64,000 bases of DNA, taken from Dechloromonas sp. UBA6271. GTDB lineage: Bacteria; Pseudomonadota; Gammaproteobacteria; Burkholderiales; Rhodocyclaceae. This document shows positions 36,884-45,248 of the stretch, piece after piece (positions within the stretch are counted from its first letter, which is position 1; each line of letters starts with the position of its first letter). Where the stretch lies: contig DJUX01000061.1 of NCBI GenBank assembly GCA_002440665.1, forward strand, positions 28,816 through 92,815. Reading direction: 5' to 3'. The position numbers were made by a program, and so were the translations under genes. The notes under the pieces were generated by a model. That model was not told the origin of the DNA and ran no database searches. It saw only the letters and a program-made list of their open reading frames with translations.

Positions 36884-37093
36884 ATGGGTGACGTCAATAG
36901 CTCCTACGTATCCGACCACACGAAGTGGATCAACGACCAGCTGGAAAAGAATCCGGAGTGGGTGGAAGACCAGAAGGTCGGCCGCGCCCTGTGGTGGGAC
37001 AAGAAGCAGGACGTCCAGACGACGGCGGTCAACGCCGACTCGAAGGTGCCGCAGAAACCGTATCCTTACGACGTGAATTTCTATACCGAGTAA
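36884..37093 (+). CDS. DUF3460 family protein
   Basis: 69-residue cytosolic protein of unknown function. It reads MGDVNSSYVSDHTKWINDQL, EKNPEWVEDQKVGRALWWDK and ends with PYPYDVNFYTE, matching the short DUF3460 family that is largely confined to Betaproteobacteria. It is an independent unit with a strong terminator 24 bases after its stop. A TAGAAT hexamer at 36841-36846 may be its -10, but no good -35 was found. Confidence 0.87.
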   Translation: MGDVNSSYVSDHTKWINDQLEKNPEWVEDQKVGRALWWDKKQDVQTTAVNADSKVPQKPYPYDVNFYTE

Positions 37094-37116
37094 GTGCTTC
37101 GTTCTGGTTTCCCGAG

Positions 37117-37141
37117 AAGGGCCGGTCATTGACCGGCCCTT
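37117..37141 (+). terminator. Rho-independent terminator after DUF3460 gene
   Basis: Nearly perfect palindrome: AAGGGCCGGTCA and TGACCGGCCCTT separated by one base, giving a long GC-rich stem. The trailing sequence tcgtcattct is only weakly T-rich. Confidence 0.75.
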
Positions 37142-37170
37142 CGTCATTCTGCGGTCTGGTCGGCAAATAG

Positions 37171-37199
37171 CTGACAAATTCAGTCGAGTATTTTAGAAT
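37171..37199 (+). promoter_or_regulatory. Sigma-70 promoter of cysE
   Basis: CTGACA (37171-37176) and TAGAAT (37194-37199) separated by 17 bases, 33 bp ahead of the cysE ATG. Confidence 0.7.
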
Positions 37200-37232
37200 T
37201 CACCCTGAATTTACTAGGGGAAATCAAGTTTC

Positions 37233-37988
37233 ATGTTCCGGCATCTGCGTGAGGATATCCGTGCGGTCTTCGACCGCGACCCGGCGGCCCGTTCCTTCTG
37301 GGAGGTTCTGACCTGCTATCCGGGGATCCACGCGCTGGTCATGCATCGCCTGGCGCACTGGCTGTGGGGCCATCGTCTGCGCTGGCTGTCACGCTTCGTA
37401 GCGCACCTGTCCCGCTTTTTCACCGGCATCGAGATTCACCCGGGCGCGACCATCGGCCGCCGCTTCTTCATCGATCACGGCATGGGCGTGGTGATCGGCG
37501 AAACCGCCGAGATCGGCGACGACGTAACGCTCTACCACGGCGTGACGCTCGGCGGCACCTCATGGAACAAGGGCAAGCGCCATCCGACGCTGGAGGATGG
37601 CGTGGTCATCGGTGCCGGGGCCAAGGTGCTCGGGCCGATCACGATCGCCGCCGGCGCCAAGGTCGGTTCCAACGCCGTCGTGACCAAGGCGGTGCCGGCC
37701 GGCGCGACCGCCGTCGGGAACCCGGCGCGGGTGCTCGACCATTCCGAGGAAAGCCGGCAACGCGAGGCGCAGGCCGAGAAGCTGGGATTTTCCGCCTATG
37801 CCGTCGGGCGTGACCAGGACGACCCGCTGGCCAAGGCGATCCACGGCCTGCTCGACCACGCCGCCGAGACCGATCGCCGCCTGGCGTCGCTGTTGAAGGA
37901 ACTGGAAGCGGCGGGCGTCAAGTGCGACGAGGAGGTCCTGGCGGCCGATCGCTTCGATCCGAAATACCTGAGTAAAATTGTTGACTAA
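37233..37988 (+). CDS. cysE: Serine O-acetyltransferase CysE
   Basis: Makes O-acetylserine from serine and acetyl-CoA, the committed step of cysteine synthesis. 251 residues. An N-terminal helical domain (VFDRDPAARSFWEVLTCYPG) precedes a left-handed beta-helix of hexapeptide repeats: FTGIEIHPGATIGRRFFIDHG and MGVVIGETAEIGDDVTLYHG carry the catalytic His/Asp pair region, then VTLGGTSWNKGKRHPTLEDG. An AGGGGA ribosome site precedes the ATG. It sits directly upstream of iscR; its last codons overlap the iscR promoter. Placement before the ISC genes makes sense because cysteine is the sulfur donor for IscS. Confidence 0.95.
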   Translation: MFRHLREDIRAVFDRDPAARSFWEVLTCYPGIHALVMHRLAHWLWGHRLRWLSRFVAHLSRFFTGIEIHPGATIGRRFFIDHGMGVVIGETAEIGDDVTLYHGVTLGGTSWNKGKRHPTLEDGVVIGAGAKVLGPITIAAGAKVGSNAVVTKAVPAGATAVGNPARVLDHSEESRQREAQAEKLGFSAYAVGRDQDDPLAKAIHGLLDHAAETDRRLASLLKELEAAGVKCDEEVLAADRFDPKYLSKIVD

Positions 37989-38030
37989 TTTGATCCAGAT
38001 TCTATATAGTTGACTGCAACAGTAGGTTAT
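37981..38030 (+). promoter_or_regulatory. iscR promoter with type 1 IscR-binding site
   Basis: -35 TTGACT (37981-37986) overlaps the cysE stop codon. -10 TATATA (38003-38008) follows a 16-base spacer. An IscR type 1 box lies at 38006-38030: ATAGTTGACT, GCAAC, then AGTAGGTTAT. It matches the 25-bp consensus at all but about three positions and overlaps the -10. Binding of [2Fe-2S]-IscR here would repress the operon. Confidence 0.82.
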
Positions 38031-38046
38031 TTGCCAGGGGTACAGG

Positions 38047-38553
38047 ATGCGACTCACAACCAAAGGACGTTTTGCGGTTACCGCCATGATGGATCTCGCC
38101 CTGCGCGGCGACGACGGTCCGGTGGCGCTGGCCGGCGTCAGCGAGCGGCAGCGGATTTCCCTGTCCTATCTCGAACAGCTTTTCGGTAAACTGCGCCGCT
38201 TCAAGCTGGTCGACAGCGTGCGCGGGCCCGGTGGCGGTTACTGCATTGCCAGGCCGCTCGCCATGGTGACGGTGGCCGATATCATCCGCGCCGTCGATGA
38301 GCCGCTCGACGCCACCCAGTGTGGCGGCCGCGAGAACTGCCACGACGAACATCGCTGCATGACGCACGATTTGTGGTCGACCCTGAATTCCAAGATGTAC
38401 GACTATCTTTCGTCGGTATCGCTGGCCGATCTCGTTGCCCGTCAGCGCGAAAAGGAAGCGAAGTCCGGTGCAGCGGCGCCGCTCGAAGACCGGCGGGTCG
38501 GCCCGCATCCGCGGCCGCGCAACACGCGCGACAAGGCTGCAGCGGTCGCCTGA
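38047..38553 (+). CDS. iscR: Fe-S cluster-sensing regulator IscR
   Basis: Rrf2-family repressor of the ISC operon, 168 residues. The N-terminal winged helix starts MRLTTKGRFAVTAMMDLALR. The cluster ligands are three cysteines in QCGGRENCHDEHRCMTHDLW (about residues 92, 98 and 104), spaced as in E. coli IscR. The C-terminal about 30 residues are a basic, variable tail. It is preceded by its own promoter and IscR box, so autoregulation is expected. It is followed after 8 bp by the NifS-like gene. Confidence 0.95.
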   Translation: MRLTTKGRFAVTAMMDLALRGDDGPVALAGVSERQRISLSYLEQLFGKLRRFKLVDSVRGPGGGYCIARPLAMVTVADIIRAVDEPLDATQCGGRENCHDEHRCMTHDLWSTLNSKMYDYLSSVSLADLVARQREKEAKSGAAAPLEDRRVGPHPRPRNTRDKAAAVA

Positions 38554-38561
38554 TTCAAGCC

Positions 38562-39719
38562 ATGTTCCAGCCTGCCTATCTCGATCACAATGCCACGACA
38601 CCGTTAGCCCCGACGGTGCTGGCGGCCATGCTGCCGTGGCTGGAAAGCCAGTTCGGCAACGCCTCCAGCCGCCACGAGTACGGGCGGGCGGCGCGGCGGG
38701 CGATCGATGAAGCACGGCAGCAGGTAGCAGCGGCGGTGAACGCACACCCGACCGAGGTGGTATTCACCAGCGGCGGCAGCGAAGCCAACAACCTCTTTCT
38801 CAAAGGCGCCGCAGCCTCCCTCAAGCTGGGGTTGCTGGCGGTCAGCGCCATCGAACATCCGTGCATCCTCAAGCCGGCGGCCCAGCTGGCGCGCAACGGC
38901 TGGCAGGTGCGGACGGTTGCGGTCGACGCCGCTGGAAGGGCAGATTTCGCCGATTTTGCCGAAGTCGTCGCGGCCCGGCCGAAGCTGCTGTCGATCATGC
39001 TGGCCAACAACGAAACCGGCGTCGTGCAGGATATTCCGGCGCTGGCGACGGCGGCCAAGTCTTGCGGCGCCTGGTTCCATAGCGATGCGGTGCAGGCGCT
39101 GGGCAAGTTGCCGCTCGATTTTCGGGCGCTCAACCGGGCCGGCGTCCATGCCATGACCATTTCCGCGCACAAGGCTTACGGGCCGAAGGGCGCTGCGGCG
39201 CTGGTGCTCGACAAGCGGGTCGAACTGCAGCCGTTGATTGCCGGTGGCGGGCATGAGCGCGGCCTGCGCTCCGGCACCGAAAACGTGCCGGCCATCGTCG
39301 GATTCGGCGTGGCGGCGGAACTTGTGGCACAACGCGTTGCCGAACTGCCGCGTCGCCTGAAGGCACTGCAGCAGCGGCTGGAAAGCGCGCTGGCGGGGCT
39401 GGGGGTGCGGATTTTCGGCAGTGGCGCCGAGCGCCTGCCGAACACGACTTATTTCGCCTTGCCCGATATCGATGGTGAAACGCTGGTCGGCAAGCTGGAT
39501 CGCGAAGGCTTCGCGGTAGCCAGCGGGGCGGCATGCTCCAGCGCCAACCCGGAGCCGTCGCATGTGCTGCGGGCCATGGGCGTGGCGCCAGAAATTGCGC
39601 GCGGCGCGGTGCGGGTCAGTCTCGGCGCGGGCAATACCGAGGCGGACATCGACGAATTCATCAACGCCTTGCGGGTTACGGTCGGACGCCTGCAGGGAAT
39701 GACAGCGGTGGCTGTCTGA
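38562..39719 (+). CDS. Cysteine desulfurase, NifS/IscS-like paralog
   Basis: PLP enzyme that releases sulfur from cysteine as a protein persulfide. 385 residues. Visible: YLDHNATTPLAPTV, FTSGGSEANNLFLKG, AIEHPCILKPAA, MLANNETGVVQDI, HSDAVQALGKLPLDF, the PLP lysine in ISAHKAYGPKGAAAL, and the active cysteine in VASGAACSSANPEPSHVLRA. It is a second, diverged desulfurase between iscR and the canonical iscS. Sequence cannot show whether it feeds IscU or another acceptor. A GTCGAC element encodes TVAVDAAGRADF, aligned with a beta-strand region. Confidence 0.9.
   Translation: MFQPAYLDHNATTPLAPTVLAAMLPWLESQFGNASSRHEYGRAARRAIDEARQQVAAAVNAHPTEVVFTSGGSEANNLFLKGAAASLKLGLLAVSAIEHPCILKPAAQLARNGWQVRTVAVDAAGRADFADFAEVVAARPKLLSIMLANNETGVVQDIPALATAAKSCGAWFHSDAVQALGKLPLDFRALNRAGVHAMTISAHKAYGPKGAAALVLDKRVELQPLIAGGGHERGLRSGTENVPAIVGFGVAAELVAQRVAELPRRLKALQQRLESALAGLGVRIFGSGAERLPNTTYFALPDIDGETLVGKLDREGFAVASGAACSSANPEPSHVLRAMGVAPEIARGAVRVSLGAGNTEADIDEFINALRVTVGRLQGMTAVAV
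38915..38960 (+). repeat. GTCGAC dispersed element, in nifS-like gene
   Basis: CGGTTGCGGTCGACGCC, then CTGGAAGGGCAGATTTCGCC and GATTTTGCC. In frame VAVDAAG. Confidence 0.65.
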
Positions 39720-39757
39720 AACAATCCGATTGAATCAACATTTAAGCGAGAAACAAG

Positions 39758-40969
39758 ATGAAACTCCCCATCTACCTGGATTATTCGGCAACCACCCCGG
39801 TCGACCCGCGTGTCGCGGAGAAAATGATTCCCTACCTGTGCGAGCACTTCGGCAATCCGGCCTCGCGCTCGCACAGCTTCGGCTGGGTGGCCGATGCCGC
39901 CGTCGAGGAGGCGCGCGAGCAGGTCGCCGCGCTGGTCAATGCCGACCCCAAGGAAATCGTCTGGACTTCGGGCGCCACCGAATCCAACAATCTCGCCATC
40001 AAGGGTGCCGCCAATTTCTACGCCAGCACCAAGGGCAAGCACATCATCACGGTCAAGACCGAGCACAAGGCCGTACTCGATACCGTCCGCGAAATGGAGC
40101 GCCAGGGTTTCGAGGCCACCTATCTAGACGTCAAGGAAGACGGCTTGCTCGATCTGGAAGTCTTCAAGGCGGCCATCCGGCCGGATACCGTGCTGGCCTC
40201 GGTGATGTACGTCAATAACGAAGTCGGCGTCATCCAGCCGATTGCCGAACTGGGCGAAATCTGCCGCGAAAAGGGCATCATCTTCCACGTCGATGCGGCA
40301 CAGGCCACCGGCAAGGTCGATATCGACCTGAGCAAGCTGAAGGTCGACCTGATGAGCTTCTCGGCGCACAAGACCTACGGCCCGAAAGGTATCGGTGCGC
40401 TGTACGTCCGCCGCAAGCCGCGTATTCGCCTGGAAGCACAGATGCATGGCGGCGGTCACGAACGCGGTTTCCGCTCCGGCACGCTGGCCACGCATCAGAT
40501 CGTCGGCATGGGCGAAGCCTTCCGTCTGGCCAAGGAAGAAATGGTCGAAGAGAACAAGCGCGTCGGCGCCTTGCGCGACAGGTTGCTGCAGGGCCTTCAG
40601 GATATAGAAGCGACCTTCGTCAATGGTGACCTGACGCAGCGCGTGGCGCACAATCTCAACATCAGCTTTGCTTACGTTGAAGGCGAGTCGATGATCATGG
40701 CGATCAAGGATCTGGCAGTATCTTCCGGCTCGGCCTGCACCTCGGCCAGCCTGGAACCATCCTATGTGCTGCGTGCCCTGGGTCGCGACGATGAACTGGC
40801 GCACAGTTCCATCCGTTTCAGCATCGGCCGCTTCACGACGGAAGAGGAAGTCGACTATGCAATCAATCTGTTGCACAAGAAAGTTGGCAAACTGCGCGAG
40901 CTTTCGCCGTTGTGGGAAATGTACAAGGATGGCATCGATCTCAGCACCGTGCAGTGGGCCGCACACTAA
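39758..40969 (+). CDS. iscS: Cysteine desulfurase IscS
   Basis: Main sulfur donor for Fe-S cluster assembly on IscU and for tRNA thiolation. 403 residues, the usual IscS length. Visible: YLDYSATTPVDPRV, WTSGATESNNLAIKG, KTEHKAVLDTVREM, MYVNNEVGVIQPI, HVDAAQATGKVDIDLS, PLP lysine in FSAHKTYGPKGIGAL, catalytic cysteine in VSSGSACTSASLEPSYVLRA, and the conserved C-terminal IscU-binding tail ending DLSTVQWAAH. It lies 38 bp after the NifS-like gene and 21 bp before iscU. Confidence 0.97.
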   Translation: MKLPIYLDYSATTPVDPRVAEKMIPYLCEHFGNPASRSHSFGWVADAAVEEAREQVAALVNADPKEIVWTSGATESNNLAIKGAANFYASTKGKHIITVKTEHKAVLDTVREMERQGFEATYLDVKEDGLLDLEVFKAAIRPDTVLASVMYVNNEVGVIQPIAELGEICREKGIIFHVDAAQATGKVDIDLSKLKVDLMSFSAHKTYGPKGIGALYVRRKPRIRLEAQMHGGGHERGFRSGTLATHQIVGMGEAFRLAKEEMVEENKRVGALRDRLLQGLQDIEATFVNGDLTQRVAHNLNISFAYVEGESMIMAIKDLAVSSGSACTSASLEPSYVLRALGRDDELAHSSIRFSIGRFTTEEEVDYAINLLHKKVGKLRELSPLWEMYKDGIDLSTVQWAAH

Positions 40970-40990
40970 AGAAACTTCAGGAGAAACAAC

Positions 40991-41374
40991 ATGAGCTATA
41001 GCGTAAAAGTCATTGATCACTATGAGAATCCGCGTAACGTCGGTTCCTTCGGCAAGGAAGACGATGGGGTCGGCACCGGCATGGTCGGCGCCCCGGCCTG
41101 CGGCGACGTGATGAAGTTGCAGATCAAGGTGAACAAGTCCGGCGTGATCGAGGATGCCAAGTTCAAGACCTACGGCTGCGGTTCGGCCATCGCCTCGTCT
41201 TCGCTGGTGACCGAATGGGTCAAGGGCAAGACGGTCGACCAGGCCTTGAGCATCAAAAACACCGAAATTGCTGAAGAACTGGCATTGCCGCCGGTTAAAA
41301 TTCACTGTTCGATTCTCGCCGAGGATGCCATCAAGGCAGCCGTGGCGGATTACAAGAAAAAGCACGGAGAATAA
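40991..41374 (+). CDS. iscU: Fe-S cluster scaffold IscU
   Basis: Scaffold on which [2Fe-2S] clusters are built before transfer. 127 residues. Three cluster cysteines are visible in GAPACGDVMKLQIKVN, YGCGSAIASSSLVTEW and KIHCSILAEDAI. The LPPVK motif that HscA recognises is present (ELALPPVKIHCS). Two bases separate its stop from the iscA start. Confidence 0.97.
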   Translation: MSYSVKVIDHYENPRNVGSFGKEDDGVGTGMVGAPACGDVMKLQIKVNKSGVIEDAKFKTYGCGSAIASSSLVTEWVKGKTVDQALSIKNTEIAEELALPPVKIHCSILAEDAIKAAVADYKKKHGE

Positions 41375-41376
41375 GC

Positions 41377-41700
41377 ATGGCAGTAACCTTGAGCGACAAG
41401 GCGGCGAAGCACGTCGCCAACTACCTGAGCAAGCGCGGCAAGGGTATCGGGCTGCGCCTCGGGGTTCGTACCAGTGGCTGTTCCGGCATGGCGTACAAGC
41501 TGGAATTCGTCGACGAAGTGGACCCTGAGGATCTGGTCTTCGAGAGCAATGGCGTCAAGGTCTTCGTCGACGCCAAGAGCATGCCCTACCTGGAAGGTAT
41601 GGAACTCGACTTTGCCCGCGAAGGCCTGAACGAAGGCTTCAAGTTCAACAACCCGAACGTGAAAGACCAGTGCGGCTGCGGCGAATCGTTTAACGTCTGA
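41377..41700 (+). CDS. iscA: A-type Fe-S carrier IscA
   Basis: Carrier that delivers Fe-S clusters to apoproteins. 107 residues. The three conserved cysteines are in TSGCSGMAYKLEF and the C-terminal KDQCGCGESFNV. The last base of its stop is the first base of the hscB ATG, so translation is likely coupled. Confidence 0.96.
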   Translation: MAVTLSDKAAKHVANYLSKRGKGIGLRLGVRTSGCSGMAYKLEFVDEVDPEDLVFESNGVKVFVDAKSMPYLEGMELDFAREGLNEGFKFNNPNVKDQCGCGESFNV

Positions 41701-42227
41701 TGGATCTCAGAGCCGACCACTTCGCCTTGTTCGGATTGAACCGTGGCTTTCGGCTCGATCTGTCGGACCTCGATTCCCGCTATCGCGACATTCAGGCAAA
41801 GGTCCATCCGGATCGCTTCGCCCATGCCGGCGATGCCGAGCGCCGGATCTCGATGCAGTGGGCGACGCACGCCAACGAGGCCTACCAGACGCTGAAAAAG
41901 CCGCTGGAGCGGGCCAAATACCTGCTGCACCTGACCGGCCATGACATCCAGGCAGAAAACAACACCGCGATGCCGGCCGATTTCCTGATGGAACAGATGG
42001 AGTGGCGGGAAGCGGTGATGGATGCGCGCAACGGCGGTGACCATCACGAACTTGAGCACCTGCACAACCGGCTGCGTGGCGATATCAACGCTCGCTATCA
42101 GGAACTCGGTGAGTTGCTCGATGAAAGCGGCGATTACGCGCTGGCGACGGATCGTGTCCGGCGCCTGATGTTTCTGGAAAAACTCTTGCACGAAATCGAC
42201 GACGCGCTGGCGTCGCTGGAAGAATAA
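41700..42227 (+). CDS. hscB: Co-chaperone HscB
   Basis: J-domain protein that brings IscU to HscA. 175 residues. The J domain lies at 1-75 with the HPD motif in AKVHPDRFAHAGDAERR, and the C-terminal three-helix bundle binds IscU (DFLMEQMEWREAV, LEHLHNRLRGDINARYQELG). The start overlaps the iscA stop by one base; hscA starts two bases after its end. Confidence 0.95.
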   Translation: MDLRADHFALFGLNRGFRLDLSDLDSRYRDIQAKVHPDRFAHAGDAERRISMQWATHANEAYQTLKKPLERAKYLLHLTGHDIQAENNTAMPADFLMEQMEWREAVMDARNGGDHHELEHLHNRLRGDINARYQELGELLDESGDYALATDRVRRLMFLEKLLHEIDDALASLEE

Positions 42228-42229
42228 AA

Positions 42230-44110
42230 ATGGCCTTGTTTCAAATTGCCGAGCCGGGTGAGTCGGCGGCACCTCATGAGCACAAGCTGGCGATCGGCAT
42301 CGACCTCGGCACCACCAATTCGCTGGTCGCTACCGTACGTAGCGGCATGGCCGTCTGCCTCAGCGACGAGCAGGGGCGGCCGTTGTTACCGTCCGTGGTT
42401 CGTTACCACTCGGATAATTCGACGGATGTCGGCTACGACGCGCAGACCAAGCAGGCCATCGACCCGCGCAACACAGTCGTTTCCGTCAAGCGCTTCATGG
42501 GGCGCGGGCTGAAGGACATCGCCCACGTCGAATCGATGCCCTACGACTTCATCGAAGCGCCGGGCATGGTCAAGGTGAAAACCATTGCTGGCATCAAGAG
42601 TCCCGTCGAGGTTTCGGCCGAGATTCTGAAAAGCCTGAAGCAGCGCGCCGAAACGGCGCTCGGCGGCGATCTGGTCGGCGCTGTGATTACCGTGCCGGCC
42701 TATTTCGACGACGCCCAGCGTCAGGCGACCAAGGACGCCGCGCGCCTCGCCGGCCTCAACGTCCTGCGCCTGCTCAACGAACCGACGGCCGCCGCCATTG
42801 CTTACGGGCTCGATAACGCGGCGGAGGGGGTTTATGCGGTCTACGACCTCGGCGGTGGCACTTTTGACATTTCAATCCTCAAACTGACCAAAGGCGTCTT
42901 CGAGGTCATGTCCACCGGCGGCGATTCCGCGCTCGGCGGCGATGACTTCGACCACCGCATCTTCTGCTGGGTCATCGAGCAGGCCAGGCTGCAGCCGCTG
43001 TCGCCGGAAGATGGCCGGCTGCTGATGATGCGCTGCCGCGAGGCCAAGGAATTCCTGACCATCAATCCAGAGGCGCCGATCACCGCGCGCCTGTCCACCG
43101 GCGAGTTGGTCGATCTGAAACTGGATGTCGCGACCTTTGCTGCGATTGCCCAGACGCTGATTTCCAAGACCATCCAGCCGGTCAAGAAAGCCTTGCGCGA
43201 CGCCGGCTTGCGTCCCGAAGACATCAAAGGTGTGGTCATGGTCGGCGGCGCGACGCGCATGCCGCAGGTGCAGAAGGCGGTCGGCGACTTTTTCCGCCAG
43301 GAACCGCTGACCAATCTCGACCCGGACAAGGTCGTCGCCCTCGGTGCCGCCACCCAGGCCAACCTGCTGGTCGGCAACAAGACCGGCAAGGACGACTGGC
43401 TGCTGCTCGACGTCATTCCGCTGTCGCTTGGCCTGGAAACCATGGGTGGCCTGACCGAGAAGGTCATTCCGCGCAATTCGACCATTCCGACGGCGCGTGC
43501 CCAGGAATTCACCACCTTCAAGGACGGCCAGACGGCGATGGCGATCCACGTCGTCCAAGGCGAGCGCGAACTGGTCAGCGACTGCCGTTCGCTGGCGCGC
43601 TTCGAACTGCGCGGCATTCCGCCGATGGTGGCGGGTGCGGCGCGCATTCGTGTGACCTTCCAGGTCGATGCCGACGGCCTGCTGTCGGTGGCTGCCCGCG
43701 AGCAGACCACCGGCGTCGAGGCCAGCGTCACCGTCAAGCCGTCCTACGGGCTGTCCGACGACGAAATCGCCGGTATGCTCAAGGATTCAATGGAGCACGC
43801 CAAGGACGACGCGATCAACCGGGCGCTCAAGGAAGCGCAGGTCGAGGCGCAACGCATGATCGAGGCGACCGAAGCGGCGCTCAAGGAAGACCCGCATCTG
43901 CTCAACGAGGCGGAAACCGCCAAGATCGTCGCGACCATCGCCAAGCTACGCGAAACCATGGCCGGCGAGAATCGCCGCCTGATCAACATTGCGATGGACG
44001 ATCTCGGTTACGAGACGCAAGCTTTTGCCCACCGCCGCATGGACCAGAGCATCAAGAAAGTGCTGTCCGGTCGCAAGGTCGATGACATCAAAATGGGAGA
44101 AGGCGCATGA
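42230..44110 (+). CDS. hscA: Hsp70-type chaperone HscA
   Basis: Specialised Hsp70 that drives release of Fe-S clusters from IscU. 626 residues. The ATPase domain has IGIDLGTTNSLVATV, the VITVPAYFDDAQRQATKDAA block, LLNEPTAAAIAYGLD, VYDLGGGTFDISIL, and VVMVGGATRMPQVQKAVGDF. A substrate-binding domain follows (LSLGLETMGGLTEKVIPRNS). A helical lid ends near residue 620. It overlaps fdx by four bases (ATGA). Confidence 0.96.
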   Translation: MALFQIAEPGESAAPHEHKLAIGIDLGTTNSLVATVRSGMAVCLSDEQGRPLLPSVVRYHSDNSTDVGYDAQTKQAIDPRNTVVSVKRFMGRGLKDIAHVESMPYDFIEAPGMVKVKTIAGIKSPVEVSAEILKSLKQRAETALGGDLVGAVITVPAYFDDAQRQATKDAARLAGLNVLRLLNEPTAAAIAYGLDNAAEGVYAVYDLGGGTFDISILKLTKGVFEVMSTGGDSALGGDDFDHRIFCWVIEQARLQPLSPEDGRLLMMRCREAKEFLTINPEAPITARLSTGELVDLKLDVATFAAIAQTLISKTIQPVKKALRDAGLRPEDIKGVVMVGGATRMPQVQKAVGDFFRQEPLTNLDPDKVVALGAATQANLLVGNKTGKDDWLLLDVIPLSLGLETMGGLTEKVIPRNSTIPTARAQEFTTFKDGQTAMAIHVVQGERELVSDCRSLARFELRGIPPMVAGAARIRVTFQVDADGLLSVAAREQTTGVEASVTVKPSYGLSDDEIAGMLKDSMEHAKDDAINRALKEAQVEAQRMIEATEAALKEDPHLLNEAETAKIVATIAKLRETMAGENRRLINIAMDDLGYETQAFAHRRMDQSIKKVLSGRKVDDIKMGEGA

Positions 44111-44451
44111 CGCAACTGATCGTCCTGCCACACGTCGAAAATTGCCCGGACGGCGCCGTCATCGAAGCGGAAGAGGGCAAGTCCATTTGCGAGAACCTGC
44201 TGGTCAACGGCGTCGAACTCGACCACGCCTGCGAAATGTCCTGCGCCTGCACGACTTGCCACGTTATCGTGCGCGAGGGTTTCAATTCGCTGGAACCGGC
44301 TGAAGAAGAAGAGGAAGATCTGCTCGACAAGGCTTGGGGACTGGAACCCAATTCGCGCCTCGGCTGCCAGGCCATCGTCGGCACGACGCCATTGGTCGTC
44401 GAAATTCCGAAATACAGCATCAACATGGCGAAGGAGGGACACCGTAAATGA
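44107..44451 (+). CDS. fdx: [2Fe-2S] ferredoxin Fdx
   Basis: ISC-type ferredoxin supplying electrons for cluster assembly. 114 residues. Cluster cysteines are visible in HACEMSCACTTCHVIV (three ligands plus one extra Cys) and SRLGCQAIV (fourth ligand). Overlaps hscA and iscX by four bases at each end, consistent with tight coupling. Confidence 0.96.
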   Translation: MTQLIVLPHVENCPDGAVIEAEEGKSICENLLVNGVELDHACEMSCACTTCHVIVREGFNSLEPAEEEEEDLLDKAWGLEPNSRLGCQAIVGTTPLVVEIPKYSINMAKEGHRK

Positions 44452-44642
44452 AATGGACCGACATCAACGATATCGCCATCGAATTGAGCGATGCGCACCC
44501 CGACACCGATCCGCTGAAGATCAATTTTGTCGATCTGCGCGACTGGGTGATGGCGCTGCCCGGCTTCGACGATGATCCGAAGCACTGCGGCGAGAAAATT
44601 CTCGAAGCGATCCAGCAGGCCTGGATTGACGAGGTGGCGTGA
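44448..44642 (+). CDS. iscX: ISC accessory protein IscX
   Basis: Small acidic protein that binds IscS and modulates Fe-S assembly. 64 residues, starting MKWTDINDIAIELSDAHPDT with the conserved NFVDLRDWVMALPGF and the terminal QQAWIDEVA. It ends the canonical ISC cluster. Its stop overlaps the GTG start of the DUF2237 gene (GTGA). Confidence 0.95.
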   Translation: MKWTDINDIAIELSDAHPDTDPLKINFVDLRDWVMALPGFDDDPKHCGEKILEAIQQAWIDEVA

Positions 44643-45034
44643 AAACCCGTGACTTCCCCGGCCGCGGCAACCAGCTGAATGTTCTTGGCGGGCCGTTGCT
44701 AACCTGTAGCGACCGTCCGCTTACCGGTTTCTTTCGCGACGGTTGCTGTAATACTGCGGACGACGATTTCGGCAGCCATACCGTGTGCGTGTTGCTGACC
44801 GCCGAGTTTCTCGAATTCTCGAAAGCGCGGGGCAACGACCTTTCAACGCCGCGCCCGGAATACGGCTTTGACGGCCTGCAACCGGGCCAGCGCTGGTGCC
44901 TGTGCGCAGCACGCTGGCTCGAGGCCTACCAGGCCGGCATGGCGCCGCAAGTCGCTCTCAACTCGACCAACCAGGCGGCGCTGGAGATCGTGCCTCTGGC
45001 AGCGCTCAAGCAGTGCGCCGTCGATCTGCACTGA
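44639..45034 (+). CDS. DUF2237 family protein
   Basis: 131 residues, function unknown. The conserved DUF2237 blocks are clear: NVLGGPLLTCSDRPLTGFFR, DGCCNTADDDFGSHTVCVLL, FLEFSKARGNDLSTPRPEYG and WCLCAARWLEAYQAG. Many cysteines (CC pair, WCLC) suggest a metal or redox role, which is inference. The start is a GTG overlapping the iscX stop, so it is probably co-translated with the ISC operon. Confidence 0.88.
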   Translation: MKTRDFPGRGNQLNVLGGPLLTCSDRPLTGFFRDGCCNTADDDFGSHTVCVLLTAEFLEFSKARGNDLSTPRPEYGFDGLQPGQRWCLCAARWLEAYQAGMAPQVALNSTNQAALEIVPLAALKQCAVDLH

Positions 45035-45041
45035 AGCCGCC

Positions 45042-45248
45042 ATGGAAACCATAACGATCAGAATCAGCGGCATGCGCGATGAGGAATGCGTGCGCGCCGT
45101 GGCCAACGCGATTCAGGATCTGCCTAGCATCGGCCACATCGAAGTTTCGCTGGAGAAAGGCGAAGCCAGCGTCGAGCATGGCCGCTTCGTCAGCCCCGAT
45201 GACATTCTCCAGGCCATTGTGGACGCCGGTTATGACGCAGCCTGTTGA
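45042..45248 (+). CDS. Heavy-metal-associated (HMA) domain protein lacking one metal cysteine
   Basis: 68 residues with the ferredoxin-like HMA fold: METITIRISGMRDEECVRAV, then VEVSLEKGEASVEH-like strand and ILQAIVDAGYDAAC. Copper chaperones have GMxCxxC; here the first cysteine is replaced (GMRDEEC), leaving one in the loop and one at the C-terminus. Copper transfer in the usual way is therefore doubtful. It starts seven bases after the DUF2237 stop and overlaps the dbpA start by 17 bases. Confidence 0.8.
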   Translation: METITIRISGMRDEECVRAVANAIQDLPSIGHIEVSLEKGEASVEHGRFVSPDDILQAIVDAGYDAAC

